Origin: Mesorhizobium sp. Root554
GTDB taxonomy: Bacteria > Pseudomonadota > Alphaproteobacteria > Rhizobiales > Rhizobiaceae
Assembly: GCF_001427025.1 (NCBI RefSeq)
Contig: NZ_LMGA01000001.1
Span: 2,436,722 to 2,500,721 of the forward strand
Direction: 5' to 3'
DNA: 64,000 nt
Both the position numbers and the translations under genes were made by a program. The stretch's first letter is position 1. Each line of letters opens with the position of its first letter. The notes below the pieces were generated by a model, which made no database searches, was not told where the DNA came from, and was given only the letters and a program-made list of their open reading frames with translations. Shown here piece after piece: positions 41,406-51,107 of the stretch.

Positions 41406-42838
41406 ATACGACCTCCTTCTTCGGCGACATGCTGCTGACGATTGCCGATCGGGGCAGGCGATTTCTGTCGTTCGGCCCTGCGCGCGAGACTCGCGGCAAT
41501 CCGCTCGGCTCTATCGAGGTCCAATGCGAGGCGCTGCTGACCAGCCGTGGCGAGGCGTCTGGCATGGCGCTGGCCAAGGACATTCTCGACCGGTGGCAGG
41601 CTTTCGACACGGACAAGCAGCGTGACTTCATGCGCATGCTGGTCGCGCGGTTCGGGCCGAGGAGCGAGCGTCTGGAAGCTGCGATCGATGCTTACCGCGC
41701 AAGCCGGAGCCCGAAGGCGCTGCTCGAACTGCATCACGCCGCCGAGCCTCGTCGCCAGGAGCTGATCCGACGGCTGAACCTCGCGCCGAACGGCATCGCC
41801 ACGCTGGTCAGAATGCGCGAGGTCCTGCTGGGGCTGAAGGCGAAGGACCCGGACCTCGCCGCGGTCGATGCGGATTTCGCCCATCTCTTCGGCTCGTGGT
41901 TCAACCGCGGTTTCCTGGTGCTGCGGCCGATCAGCTGGTCGACGCCAGCCGATATCCTTGAAAAGATCATTCGCTACGAAGCGGTGCACCACATTGGCGG
42001 CTGGGACGAGTTGCGCAGACGCCTCGCCCCGGAGGACCGCCGCTGCTTCGCCTTTTTTCACCCGCAACTCATCGACGAGCCGCTGATCTTCGTCGAGGTG
42101 GCGCTGACCCGCGACATACCCGCGGGCATCGGCGACCTGCTGAGCGAGGATCGCGCGCCGATCCGCGCCACCGAGGCGACGACGGCGGTTTTCTATTCTA
42201 TCTCCAACTGCCGGGAAGGTCTTCGCGGCATCTCCTTCGGCAACTTTCTCATCAAGCAAGTCGTCGAGGACCTGCGACGGGAATTGCCCGGGCTCGATAC
42301 CTTCGTGACGCTCTCGCCGGTGTCCGGCTTTGCCGAATGGCTTGAACGCGAGCGGCGGACGGAGGCATCCGATGCACTGTCGCAGGCCGACAATGCCGCT
42401 CTGGCAAGGCTGAACGAGCCTGGGTGGGCGGACAACCACGAAGCCGTGGCGGCGATACAGCCGGTGATCACAGCCGCCGCCGCCCGGTATTTTCTGAGGT
42501 CGAGGCTGACCGACGGTCGTCTGCCGGACCCTGTCGCCCGGTTCCATCTCGGCAACGGGGCCCGCCTGGAGCGCATCAATTTTCTGGGCGACCGCTCGAC
42601 ACGGGCCATGAAGCAGGCTCATGGCCTCATGGTGAACTACCTCTACAAACTCGATGACATCGAGGTCAATCACGAGGCCTTCGCCGATAAGGGCGAGGTG
42701 GTTACCACCGCGGCGATCCGGCGCATGGTTCCGCCGGCGAAACCCTCGCGCAGCCTATCCCTTCCTGCGAAGGCCTCGGCCGATCCGCAAGACGACGCGC
42801 CGGCAAAGACGAAAGGTGCTACGGAGTTTACAGCATGA
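41402..42838 (+). CDS. matA: malonyl-CoA decarboxylase
   Basis: 478 residues. Converts malonyl-CoA to acetyl-CoA and CO2. The N-terminal helical domain (VQCEALLTSRGEASGMALAK) and the C-terminal GNAT-like catalytic domain are present: CFAFFHPQLIDEPLIFVEVAL, FYSISNCREGLRGISFGNFL, TLSPVSGFAEWLERE and a late HLGNGARLERINFLGD, including the Ser/His regions used in catalysis. The ATG at 41402 overlaps the permease stop. The protein frame is open further upstream within the permease gene, which is not coding there. Confidence 0.95.
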   Translation: MNTTSFFGDMLLTIADRGRRFLSFGPARETRGNPLGSIEVQCEALLTSRGEASGMALAKDILDRWQAFDTDKQRDFMRMLVARFGPRSERLEAAIDAYRASRSPKALLELHHAAEPRRQELIRRLNLAPNGIATLVRMREVLLGLKAKDPDLAAVDADFAHLFGSWFNRGFLVLRPISWSTPADILEKIIRYEAVHHIGGWDELRRRLAPEDRRCFAFFHPQLIDEPLIFVEVALTRDIPAGIGDLLSEDRAPIRATEATTAVFYSISNCREGLRGISFGNFLIKQVVEDLRRELPGLDTFVTLSPVSGFAEWLERERRTEASDALSQADNAALARLNEPGWADNHEAVAAIQPVITAAAARYFLRSRLTDGRLPDPVARFHLGNGARLERINFLGDRSTRAMKQAHGLMVNYLYKLDDIEVNHEAFADKGEVVTTAAIRRMVPPAKPSRSLSLPAKASADPQDDAPAKTKGATEFTA

Positions 42839-44355
42839 GCAATCATCTTTTCGACGCGATCCGCGCGGCGGCGGTCGCCGATGCATCTTTCATTGAAACG
42901 CCCGCGGGCAGGACATGGACCTATGCAGACATGCTGGCTGTCTCCGGCCAGTTTGCGGCGGCGCTCAAAACGCTGGGTGTGCGACCGGGAGACCGCGTTG
43001 CCGTCCAGGTCGAGAAGAGCCCCGAGGCACTGATGCTCTATCTCGCCTGCATTCGCGCCGGAGCGATCTACCTGCCGCTGAACACTGCCTACACGCTTGC
43101 CGAGCTCGACTATTTCATCGGCGATGCCGAGCCGCGGCTGGTGGTCGTCGCGCCGGAGGCGCGGGCTGGCATCCTGTCCGTCGCCGGCCGTCACGGCGCC
43201 CATGTCGAGACCCTAAGCGAGGCCGGAGACGGCTCTCTGCGCGAACTGGCCCGGAATGAGAATGCCGACTTTGTCGATGCCGATCGCGGTCCTGACGATC
43301 TGGCGGCCATCCTTTATACATCGGGGACCACGGGACGCTCCAAGGGTGCGATGCTGACCCATGATAACCTGCTGTCCAACGCCGTGACGCTGCGGGATCA
43401 TTGGCGCTTCACCGGCGCGGATCGTCTTATCCACGCGCTTCCGATATTCCATACGCATGGACTGTTCGTGGCTTCGAACGTCGTCCTGCTCTCCGGAGCG
43501 TCGATGTATTTTCTCCCCAGGTTCGATGCGGATGAAGCCCTGCGCCTGATGAAGTCGGCGACGGCGATGATGGGCGTGCCGACCTTCTACGTGCGTCTTC
43601 TTCAGAATCCCGGGCTCACCCGGGAGACCGCCTCTGGCATGCGTCTCTTCATCTCGGGTTCCGCGCCTCTGCTTGCCGAAACGCACCGAGCCTTCGCGGA
43701 AAAGACCGGACACGCCATCCTCGAGCGCTACGGCATGACCGAAACCAACATGAACACGTCCAATCCTTATGCCGGCGACCGCGTTGCCGGCACTGTCGGC
43801 TTCCCTTTGCCCGGCGTCTTGCTGCGGGTGGTCGACCCGGACAGCGGCGATCAACTCCCCGACGGCGAGACCGGCATGATCGAGGTGCGCGGACCGAACG
43901 TGTTCAAGGGCTATTGGCGCATGCCCGAAAAGACCAGGAGCGAATTCCGCGAAGACGGCTTCTTCATCACAGGTGATCTCGGCAAGATCGATGAGCGCGG
44001 CTACGTCCACATTGTCGGCCGCGGCAAGGACCTCGTCATTTCCGGCGGTTACAACATTTATCCGAAGGAAGTGGAGAACGAGATCGACCAGATGCCGGGA
44101 GTTGTCGAAAGCGCCGTCATCGGCGTGCCTCATCCCGACTTCGGCGAAGGCGTCACCGCGCTCGTTGTATGTAAACCCGGCGCAACGCTGGACGAGAGGA
44201 CCGTTCTCGAAGGGCTGAAGGATCGGCTTGCCCGCTACAAGCAACCCAAGCGTGTGATCTTGGTCGATGAACTGCCGAGAAACACGATGGGCAAGGTGCA
44301 GAAAAATGTCCTGCGCGAAAGCTACGCCACCCTTTATAACGCGGTAAATGCCTGA
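42835..44355 (+). CDS. matB: malonyl-CoA synthetase
   Basis: 506 residues, AMP-forming ligase activating malonate with CoA. AMP-binding P-loop LYTSGTTGRSKGAMLTHDNLL, YGMTETNMNTSNPYAG (A5 motif), GRGKDLVISGGYNIYPKEVE and the C-terminal catalytic lysine in PRNTMGKVQKNVLR. With the decarboxylase it turns malonate into acetyl-CoA: synthetase first, then decarboxylase. The start overlaps the preceding stop (ATGA). Close similarity to MatB of rhizobia rather than to general acyl-CoA ligases is judged from motif context. Confidence 0.94.
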   Translation: MSNHLFDAIRAAAVADASFIETPAGRTWTYADMLAVSGQFAAALKTLGVRPGDRVAVQVEKSPEALMLYLACIRAGAIYLPLNTAYTLAELDYFIGDAEPRLVVVAPEARAGILSVAGRHGAHVETLSEAGDGSLRELARNENADFVDADRGPDDLAAILYTSGTTGRSKGAMLTHDNLLSNAVTLRDHWRFTGADRLIHALPIFHTHGLFVASNVVLLSGASMYFLPRFDADEALRLMKSATAMMGVPTFYVRLLQNPGLTRETASGMRLFISGSAPLLAETHRAFAEKTGHAILERYGMTETNMNTSNPYAGDRVAGTVGFPLPGVLLRVVDPDSGDQLPDGETGMIEVRGPNVFKGYWRMPEKTRSEFREDGFFITGDLGKIDERGYVHIVGRGKDLVISGGYNIYPKEVENEIDQMPGVVESAVIGVPHPDFGEGVTALVVCKPGATLDERTVLEGLKDRLARYKQPKRVILVDELPRNTMGKVQKNVLRESYATLYNAVNA

Positions 44356-44530
44356 AAATGCCGAGGCGGGCCCTGCAATTGAAAGATGAGGCGGACCGCA
44401 GATCGCATATATAGGCGCCGTCGCGTTGTTCCCCCTGGCGAGATACCAGCGCAGCAGCCTGTTCATCGAGCCTGCTTCGTCGATCTTCACCGACCGGCCC
44501 TAGTGGTTTATCCGTTCAGAGCCGGATCAA

Positions 44531-44540
44531 TTGTGTACAA
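44531..44540. promoter_or_regulatory. second TTGT-GT-ACAA palindrome near matB and the AraC gene
   Basis: TTGTGTACAA has symmetric TTGT/ACAA arms, close to the operator-like site at 38360. It lies in the 203-bp gap between matB and the stop of the AraC-family gene, where no promoter is expected, so it may be chance or an auxiliary looping site. Confidence 0.25.
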
Positions 44541-44558
44541 GCAAGCCCCTGACAGCGG

Positions 44559-45488
44559 TTACTCGCCGCCACTTGCCTGATCGGTTGCGGTCTGAGGCAA
44601 TGGATCGGCTCTGCGGTTTGTAGACAGTTTCCGGTATCTTGATGGCGTCATGTTGTGATGGCGCAAGAACACCCGGTTGAAATTCGACAGATTGCGATAG
44701 CCCGCCTCAAAGCAGATGTCCGTTATCGGCAGATCCGTTTCGGCCAGCAGCTGGCTGGCCTTCCAGATGCGCAGCTTGTTGACGTGGTCGGTGAAGCTGT
44801 GACCGCTGTTCTTTTTGAAGAAGCGCGAGAACGCGCTGTCGCTCATGCCTGCCATTTTCGCCATGTCAGGCAACCGGATATCTTCCGAAAGATTGGCGAA
44901 GATCTGCGCGAAGACCTTTTGCAAGGCTTCCAGCGAACCATACCTCAGGTCCGGTATATAGGCTTCCGACGACAGGACATCATAGTCCTCGGTCCCTCGC
45001 ATCAACGACAGCAGCGACAGGAAGGTAGAAAGCCGCAACGGGCCCGTCTGAAACTCCATGTCGAGTATCAGCGCTTCCGCCTCAGCGCGCGCTTGGCCTT
45101 TCAAGGCCAGTCCTCGCTGAGCATGGGTCAGGAACTCGCGAAACCCAGCCAGTTCCGGCAGGAAGACCGATGCCTGCTCAAGCTTGGCTGGCAAAAACTG
45201 GATGACGATGTCGCGTCCGGGGATGCGCTCATCCGGTCCGAGAGGCGTGACCCAGTCGTGTGGCAGATTGCTGCCGATGATCGAAATATGGCCCGGGCCG
45301 AACGCGCCGACATGATCACCGGCAAGCAAGATACCACTGGCATTGGCGATATAGTGGATTTCTACCTCCGGGTGGAAATTCCAGACGTTGCGCTCCCACG
45401 GATAGTCGTCCCGGCGCCATAGAAACGTCTCGTCGGCGCCGGTCAGAACATATTCAAATCGCGCAGCGGTCGGCGAAATCACGGACAA
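44559..45488 (-). CDS. AraC family transcriptional regulator, probable polyol-uptake activator
   Basis: 309 residues. A cupin-type N-terminal sensor (EYVLTGADETFLWRRDDYPW; FHPEVEIHYIANASGILLAG) precedes a C-terminal AraC double HTH (~205-300, MAKMAGMSDSAFSRFFKKNS and ITDICFEAGYRNLSNFNRVF). TTG at 45488 is preferred since GGGAGAG lies 8 nt upstream; a GTG at 45560 would extend the protein across a palindromic operator. Divergent from the ABC transporter operon, with a 245-bp shared promoter. The sensed ligand is likely a sugar alcohol. Confidence 0.85.
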   Translation of the reverse strand: MSVISPTAARFEYVLTGADETFLWRRDDYPWERNVWNFHPEVEIHYIANASGILLAGDHVGAFGPGHISIIGSNLPHDWVTPLGPDERIPGRDIVIQFLPAKLEQASVFLPELAGFREFLTHAQRGLALKGQARAEAEALILDMEFQTGPLRLSTFLSLLSLMRGTEDYDVLSSEAYIPDLRYGSLEALQKVFAQIFANLSEDIRLPDMAKMAGMSDSAFSRFFKKNSGHSFTDHVNKLRIWKASQLLAETDLPITDICFEAGYRNLSNFNRVFLRHHNMTPSRYRKLSTNRRADPLPQTATDQASGGE

Positions 45489-45548
45489 GGCGGGCGCTCT
45501 CCCGTATTGGTTAACGGCATGATGCCGCGCCAACGATCGACAATTTAT

Positions 45549-45561
45549 TGTGCAATGCACA
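45549..45561. promoter_or_regulatory. perfect palindrome TGTGCA-A-TGCACA, candidate operator
   Basis: A perfect 6-bp inverted repeat around one central A, located in the promoter region shared by the AraC-family gene (start 45488) and the ABC transporter operon (start 45734). It may be the site of the AraC-type regulator or of a second dimeric repressor; AraC-type sites are more often direct repeats, which leaves the second option open. Confidence 0.5.
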
Positions 45562-45733
45562 CAAAATTCATGCGCAAACGCGGCCTCTCACGCATAATAG
45601 TATCAGTATGATGCAACGCCCGCGCTTGTGTCTACGCTTTGTTTCCACAAATCTTAGGGACCGCTCGGCGTCTCGGAGGAGAATTAAGAGCCGCCTGGCC
45701 GGACCAATTCTTGCGATCAGATGGAGGAGAACA

Positions 45734-47164
45734 GTGAACAGTTTCGTCAAAGCCGCGGGCGCCGGCTTCATCGCGCTTGGCCTATTGAACTCGACCGCGC
45801 TTGCCCAGGATTCCTGGTGGAAGACGGCCGCGCAGCCGCTTCAGGGCGCAACCATCCGCGGCATTTCGGAATCGACGCCCGCGTCGAAATATGTCGAGCA
45901 GGTCCTCGGCCCGAAGTTCACGGCGGAGACCGGCATCAAGGTCGAGTTCGAGGCGACGTCCTGGGACCAGATGTACGACAAGGCGATCAAGGACATGGAA
46001 GCCAACACCGGCATCTATGACTTCGTCTATATCGAACAGGATATCGTCTACACCTATCTCGCCCGCAACTTCCTTGTCGATATCACGAAGTCGCTGGCCG
46101 ACAATCCGAAGATCGCTTCGCCGGACTTCAAGCCGGACAATTTCACCACCTTCTTGAACTACTTCAAGGATCCGAAATCGGGCGACGTCATGGGCGTCCC
46201 GATGGAAGCATTCATCAAGCCATACCTCTACCGCAAGGATCTGTTTGACGATCCGGCGATCCAGAAGGCGTACAAGGATGCCACCGGCGCGGATTTGAAG
46301 CCGGCGACGACCCATGAGGAATACACCCAGATCGCCAAGTTCTTCACCGAATACGGCAAGGACAAGGAACTGTGGGGTTCGACCGTCCAGGCGGCGTCGA
46401 GCCATCCGGCCTCCTTCTACGAGTTCTTTGAATCGATCGCTCCGACCTTCGGCGTCTACAATTGGGGCATTGACGGCACGACCTTCGCCGCCTCGGTTGC
46501 CAATGGCGGCCAGATGAACTCCGATGCAGCCAAGAAGGCATTGAACTACTGGGTCGGCCTGCTGCAATACGCGCCGCCGGAATCGACCTCATCGACATGG
46601 GACGAAGTGGCCGGTTCGTTTGCCGCCGGCCGTGCAGCCCAAGGCCTGGTCTACGGCGAGAACGCGGCCTGGATCGCAACCGACGCCAACAAGTCGACCG
46701 TCGTCGGCAAGGTCGGCGTGGCGCTGCCTCCGGTCGAGCCGGGCGTGATGGAGGCAGCCGAAGCCGGCAAGGGCTATATCGGCTACTACGATGGCGGCGC
46801 GTTCGGCATCCCGCACTCGTCCAAGAACAAGGACGCGGCACTGCTGTTCCTGCAGTATATCGGGCAGCCTTCGGTGCAGACCGACTGGGCGCTGGCCGGT
46901 TCGCGCATCGTCATGAACTCGACCTACGACGATCCCAAGATCGTCGAGCAGGACAAGGCGATGAACGGCTACTATTCGCTGATGCGTGAAGACGGCAAGC
47001 TCTTTGCCGGTGCACCGCCCTACCCGTTCCACGCTCAGGTCCTGCAGGTCGCAGCACCCTTCATCTACAAGGCGATCGTCGGCGAGATCAAGCCGGACGA
47101 GGCACTCGACCAGGCCGCCGCCGCTGCCGAAGCCGAACTTCAAAAGCTCGGCTACCGCAAGTAA
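45734..47164 (+). CDS. ABC transporter substrate-binding protein (family 1), probable polyol binder
   Basis: 476 residues with a signal peptide ([20 protein letters not shown], cleavage after ALAQ). The GTG at 45734 follows GGAGG at 45723-45727. The body is an extracellular solute-binding fold ([60 protein letters not shown]), longer than most sugar binders. Encoded just upstream of two permeases, with polyol dehydrogenases in the same operon, so a sugar alcohol is the likely ligand; this is inference. Confidence 0.88.
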   Translation: MNSFVKAAGAGFIALGLLNSTALAQDSWWKTAAQPLQGATIRGISESTPASKYVEQVLGPKFTAETGIKVEFEATSWDQMYDKAIKDMEANTGIYDFVYIEQDIVYTYLARNFLVDITKSLADNPKIASPDFKPDNFTTFLNYFKDPKSGDVMGVPMEAFIKPYLYRKDLFDDPAIQKAYKDATGADLKPATTHEEYTQIAKFFTEYGKDKELWGSTVQAASSHPASFYEFFESIAPTFGVYNWGIDGTTFAASVANGGQMNSDAAKKALNYWVGLLQYAPPESTSSTWDEVAGSFAAGRAAQGLVYGENAAWIATDANKSTVVGKVGVALPPVEPGVMEAAEAGKGYIGYYDGGAFGIPHSSKNKDAALLFLQYIGQPSVQTDWALAGSRIVMNSTYDDPKIVEQDKAMNGYYSLMREDGKLFAGAPPYPFHAQVLQVAAPFIYKAIVGEIKPDEALDQAAAAAEAELQKLGYRK

Positions 47165-47306
47165 AGACCGCACCTCCCGGCGGTTGGCGGTCGCCTCCAG
47201 CGAGGCGGCCGCCCCTCTCACCGATCGCGGCCCGCAGCCCGCGAATTTCACTGGTCCGCGACGACGCCTCAGAACGACCTGCAAGAACGACCTGACGGAG
47301 CGCCCC

Positions 47307-48185
47307 ATGAGACAATCCAATGTTGGATGGCTGTTTCTCGCACCAGCCTCGCTGATCCTGTTCGTGGTCGGGTTCGTTCCCTTCCTCTACATTCTCTATG
47401 TCGGTTTCTTCGACTGGAATACCAACGCCGTCGATCCAGGTTTGCGCTGGGCCGGGCTGCAGAACTATCGCAGCCTGGTTTTCGACCCGACGTTCCTGAA
47501 CTCCCTGACGCGCACGCTGGTCTTCGCATTCATCGTCGTCGTCAGTGAGCTGTTATTGGGCTACGTGCTCGCCCGTGCACTGATGGCTGACCGGCTGCCC
47601 GGCCGGCAGTTCTTCCGCACCATCCACACGCTGCCGATCGTTGTCGCGCCGATCGCCGTCGGCGCCACCTGGCGGCTGCTTTGCGTCCCAGGCCTCGGCA
47701 TCCTTCCCCACTACATGAAGCTTTGGTTCGGGATCGACTACAACATCTCGACCAACGCCTATCACGCATTCGGCACGGCAATCCTGATGGACATCTGGCA
47801 CTGGACCCCGTTCGTCACCTTGTCTTTGATGGCCGGCTTGACGGCCCTGCCGAAGGAGCCGCTCGAGCAGGCGCAGATCGACGGCGGCAACAAGCTGCAG
47901 ATCTTCTGGTACGTCATCGTGCCGATGCTGAAGCCGGTCTTGCTGACCACGGTCTTCATACGCCTGATGGATGCGCTGCGCTCGGTCGACGAAATCTGGA
48001 TGCTGACCAAGGGCGGCCCCGCCGAGGCGACGCGCTTCATCGGCCTGCATATCTGGATCAACGTCTTTCCCAAGACCGACTACGGCTATGGCGCGGCCAT
48101 GTCGCTTTTGACGCTTTACGTAACGATCGTGCTGAGTTGGCTGCTGTTCGTCGCCATGACGGGTCGCAAGGGAGGCGCACAATGA
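47307..48185 (+). CDS. ABC transporter permease 1 (MalF/UgpA type)
   Basis: 292 residues, six membrane helices beginning [20 protein letters not shown]. The ATPase-contact EAA loop is [20 protein letters not shown], then a P-rich exit. It pairs with the next gene to form the channel. The ATG at 47307 follows ACGGAG. A 142-nt gap after the binding protein is longer than other gaps in the operon. Confidence 0.93.
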   Translation: MRQSNVGWLFLAPASLILFVVGFVPFLYILYVGFFDWNTNAVDPGLRWAGLQNYRSLVFDPTFLNSLTRTLVFAFIVVVSELLLGYVLARALMADRLPGRQFFRTIHTLPIVVAPIAVGATWRLLCVPGLGILPHYMKLWFGIDYNISTNAYHAFGTAILMDIWHWTPFVTLSLMAGLTALPKEPLEQAQIDGGNKLQIFWYVIVPMLKPVLLTTVFIRLMDALRSVDEIWMLTKGGPAEATRFIGLHIWINVFPKTDYGYGAAMSLLTLYVTIVLSWLLFVAMTGRKGGAQ

Positions 48186-49015
48186 GACGGCTCGGGTTAG
48201 GTTCAACGCTGCTATGGATCGGCCTCAGCATTCTGACGCTGCTTCCGGTCTGGTGGATGCTGGTCGTCTCCATGCGTCCGCGCGTAAAACTCTATTCGAA
48301 GTCGTTCGTCATCGACGATTTCTACTGGGACAATTTCCGCGCGGTTCTCGGCAACTCGACCTTCCTGCACTACCTGTGGAACTCAATGATCGTCGCGACA
48401 TCGAACGCCGCGCTGGTCTGTACGCTCGGCCTGCTCGCCGCCTTCGGACTGTCGCGTTACAAGATCGCCGGCGGCGACAATGTCTTCTTCTGGCTGATCA
48501 CCAACCGCATGGCTCCGCCCGCGGTGTTCCTGCTGCCGCTCTTTTTGCTGTTCACCAAATGGTTCGTCTTCGGCGACTTCATGCTGTTCGACACCAAGAT
48601 CGGCCTGATCCTGCTCTACTGCGTCTTCAATCTGCCCTTTGCCATCTGGCTGCTGAAGGGAATGCTCGACGGCATTCCGCCCGAGCTTGACGAGGCAGCA
48701 CGCGTGGATGGTGCGACGACGAGCCAGATCCTGTTCCAGCTGATCCTGCCGCTGGCGCGGCCGGGCCTGGCCGTGACGTTTATCCTGACCTGGATATTCG
48801 CGTGGAACGAATATCTGTTCGCGGCCACCCTGACGTCATCATCCTCGGCCCGCACGGTGACCACCGCGCTGGCGGAATATGTCTCGGTCACCGGAACGAA
48901 CTGGGGTGAAATGGCCGCGATGGCGTTCCTGACAACGCTCCCGGCTCTGATCGTACTGGGCTTTGTCCAGAAGCACATTGTCACCGGCCTGACATTCGGC
49001 GCCTTGAAAGGATAA
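48182..49015 (+). CDS. ABC transporter permease 2 (MalG/UgpE type)
   Basis: 277 residues with six helices ([56 protein letters not shown]). The EAA loop is [20 protein letters not shown]. The start overlaps the permease 1 stop (ATGA). The C-terminus [17 protein letters not shown] is characteristic of the MalG group. The substrate is as for the whole system. Confidence 0.94.
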   Translation: MRRLGLGSTLLWIGLSILTLLPVWWMLVVSMRPRVKLYSKSFVIDDFYWDNFRAVLGNSTFLHYLWNSMIVATSNAALVCTLGLLAAFGLSRYKIAGGDNVFFWLITNRMAPPAVFLLPLFLLFTKWFVFGDFMLFDTKIGLILLYCVFNLPFAIWLLKGMLDGIPPELDEAARVDGATTSQILFQLILPLARPGLAVTFILTWIFAWNEYLFAATLTSSSSARTVTTALAEYVSVTGTNWGEMAAMAFLTTLPALIVLGFVQKHIVTGLTFGALKG

Positions 49016-49016
49016 G

Positions 49017-49223
49017 ATGATGGCTGGCGTTCAACCGCAAAAGCCCGAACGCGATGGTTTCCTGCCGATCAGGACCAACGGATTCGACCGCGGCTTCATC
49101 TCCGTCGTCATCCTGATCCTGGTGCATCTCCTGTGGATGCGTTTCGTCGAAGGCGTGTTGCCCCTGTGGGTCGCGACAATCCTTTGTCTCGCGCTGGCCG
49201 CGTTCATTATCCGCAAGGGCTGA
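49017..49223 (+). CDS. 68-residue membrane protein within the polyol ABC operon
   Basis: A short protein with a polar N-terminus ([20 protein letters not shown]) and two hydrophobic helices ([20 protein letters not shown] and [20 protein letters not shown]). It begins one base after the permease 2 stop and ends four bases before the dehydrogenase gene, so it is firmly part of the operon. Small two-helix proteins occur in some polyol/glycerol-type ABC operons; their role is unknown. It could stabilise the permease pair. Confidence 0.75.
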   Translation: MMAGVQPQKPERDGFLPIRTNGFDRGFISVVILILVHLLWMRFVEGVLPLWVATILCLALAAFIIRKG

Positions 49224-49227
49224 AGAC

Positions 49228-50268
49228 ATGAGATCGCTCGTTCTCGAACGCAAAGGCGAACTGACCATTCGCGACCTCGACCCGAAGGAGACACTGCGGC
49301 CAACTGACGTGCGGATCGCCATCAAGACGGTCGGCGTCTGTGGATCCGACGTCCACTACTACACCCACGGAGCGATTGGACCGTTCGTCGTGCGTGAGCC
49401 GATGATCCTGGGGCATGAAGCCGCCGGCGTCGTCGAAGAGGTCGGCAGCGCGGTCCAGAACCTGAAGGTCGGCGACCGGGTCTGCATGGAGCCTGGCATT
49501 CCCGACCCACAAAGCCGGGCATCGCGGCTTGGCCTCTACAATCTCGATCCCGCTGTCCGCTTCTGGGCGACCCCGCCGATCCATGGCGTGCTGCGGCCAA
49601 GCGTCATTCATCCGGCAGCCTTCACCTTCAAGCTGCCGGACAATGTCTCCTATGCCGCCGGCGCCATGGTCGAGCCGCTGGCCGTCGGTTTTCAGGCGAT
49701 CTCCAAGGCAAGGCTGACGCCGGGTGCGATCGCGCTGGTTACCGGGGCTGGACCGATCGGCATGGTGACCGCGATAGCGGCGCTGTCGGCCGGTTGCGCC
49801 AAGGTGATCGTGACCGATGTCGTCGATGACAAGCTGGCCGTGGCGCGCAAGCTCGGCCCAGCCATCTCGACCGTCAATGTCCGGTCGCAGGATCTTAAGT
49901 CGGTCATCGCCCGCGAGACCGACGGATGGGGCGTCGATGTCGTCCTGGAATGCTCGGGCGCCGCGGAGGTCATTGCCGACACGGTCAATCACGCATCGCC
50001 GGGTGGCGCCATCGTCTTCGTCGGCATGCCATTGAAGCCGGTGCCGCTCGACATCGTCGTCGCGCAGACCAAGGAACTGCGCCTCGAGAACGTGTTCCGC
50101 TACGCCCATGTCTACCCGCGCATCGTCGCGCTGCTGGGCTCGAACCAGATCAACGTGGATGCACTGATTACCGACACCTACGCCTTCGAGGATTCGGTCG
50201 CAGCGTTCGACTACGCCGTGCGGCCCAAGCCGTCCTCCGTGAAAATCCAGATCGAGCTCGAGAGGTAG
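49228..50268 (+). CDS. zinc-dependent polyol dehydrogenase (xylitol/sorbitol dehydrogenase-like MDR)
   Basis: 346-residue medium-chain dehydrogenase. Catalytic zinc region [20 protein letters not shown] and [16 protein letters not shown] Rossmann motif [18 protein letters not shown] with Asp in VTDVV, favouring NAD. The structural-zinc loop, normally with four Cys, reads [20 protein letters not shown] and has none, as in some bacterial xylitol dehydrogenases. It probably oxidises an internalised polyol to a ketose. Polyol identity unproven. Confidence 0.9.
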   Translation: MRSLVLERKGELTIRDLDPKETLRPTDVRIAIKTVGVCGSDVHYYTHGAIGPFVVREPMILGHEAAGVVEEVGSAVQNLKVGDRVCMEPGIPDPQSRASRLGLYNLDPAVRFWATPPIHGVLRPSVIHPAAFTFKLPDNVSYAAGAMVEPLAVGFQAISKARLTPGAIALVTGAGPIGMVTAIAALSAGCAKVIVTDVVDDKLAVARKLGPAISTVNVRSQDLKSVIARETDGWGVDVVLECSGAAEVIADTVNHASPGGAIVFVGMPLKPVPLDIVVAQTKELRLENVFRYAHVYPRIVALLGSNQINVDALITDTYAFEDSVAAFDYAVRPKPSSVKIQIELER

Positions 50269-50269
50269 C

Positions 50270-51040
50270 ATGTACCTGCGGAAATTCGATTTGAGCGGAA
50301 GGGTCGCAGTTGTCACCGGCGCCGGCCGCAACATCGGCTACGCCTGCGCCGACGCACTGTCGGAAGCCGGCGCTCATGTCGTGCTGACCGACCTCGATGA
50401 GAAGCTCGGCCAAGCGGCGGTTTCGAACCTCGCCGCGATGGGCCGCAAGGTCGAATTTCGTCGTCTCGACGTCACTGACCCCGACGAAACAGACCAGGTG
50501 GCGGCCAGCATCGCAGCCAGGCTGGGTCGCGTCGATATCCTGGTCGCCAATGCCGGCATTTCTTCGCACAGCCCGGCCGAGGAGATGTCGGATGCGGACT
50601 GGCTGAAGGTCACAAACGTCAACCTCAACGGCGTGTTCTGGAGCAATCGCGCCTTCGCCAACCTGATGCTGAAGGCGGGCAAAGGCTCGATCGTCAATAT
50701 CGGCTCGATGTCCGGCATCATCGCCAACCGGCCGCAGCCGCAAGCGAGCTACAATGCCTCGAAGGGTGCCGTCCACATGCTGACGAAATCGCTCGCGGCC
50801 GAATGGGCCGAGCGCGGCGTGCGCGTTAACGCGGTTGCGCCCACCTATATCGCGACCGACATGACGAGGAACGCCGCCGACAAGACCGGATGGGACAAGG
50901 ACTGGTTGGACATGACGCCGATGAAGCGCATGGGCGAGGTCGAAGAAATCGCCTCTGTCGTCCTGTTCCTGGCCTCCGATGCCGCCAGCCTTATGACCGG
51001 CAGCATCGTCGTTGCGGATGCCGGATACACATCGTGGTGA
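50270..51040 (+). CDS. short-chain dehydrogenase (polyol type)
   Basis: 256-residue classical SDR. Cofactor motif TGAGRNIGYA, a variant of TGxxxGIG with Asn instead of Gly; NAG motif ANAGISSH; catalytic Ser in NIGSMSGII; catalytic Tyr-Lys in ASYNASKGAVH. Starts one base after the preceding stop. Similarity is to sugar-alcohol SDRs in general; possible substrates include arabinitol, threitol or xylitol. The variant motif does not by itself predict loss of function. Confidence 0.86.
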   Translation: MYLRKFDLSGRVAVVTGAGRNIGYACADALSEAGAHVVLTDLDEKLGQAAVSNLAAMGRKVEFRRLDVTDPDETDQVAASIAARLGRVDILVANAGISSHSPAEEMSDADWLKVTNVNLNGVFWSNRAFANLMLKAGKGSIVNIGSMSGIIANRPQPQASYNASKGAVHMLTKSLAAEWAERGVRVNAVAPTYIATDMTRNAADKTGWDKDWLDMTPMKRMGEVEEIASVVLFLASDAASLMTGSIVVADAGYTSW

Positions 51041-51107
51041 AGTTGAACGTCCAACCCGTGCCGACTGCACGGCGGATACACCGTCACAGCTGACTGAGGA
51101 TTGAACC

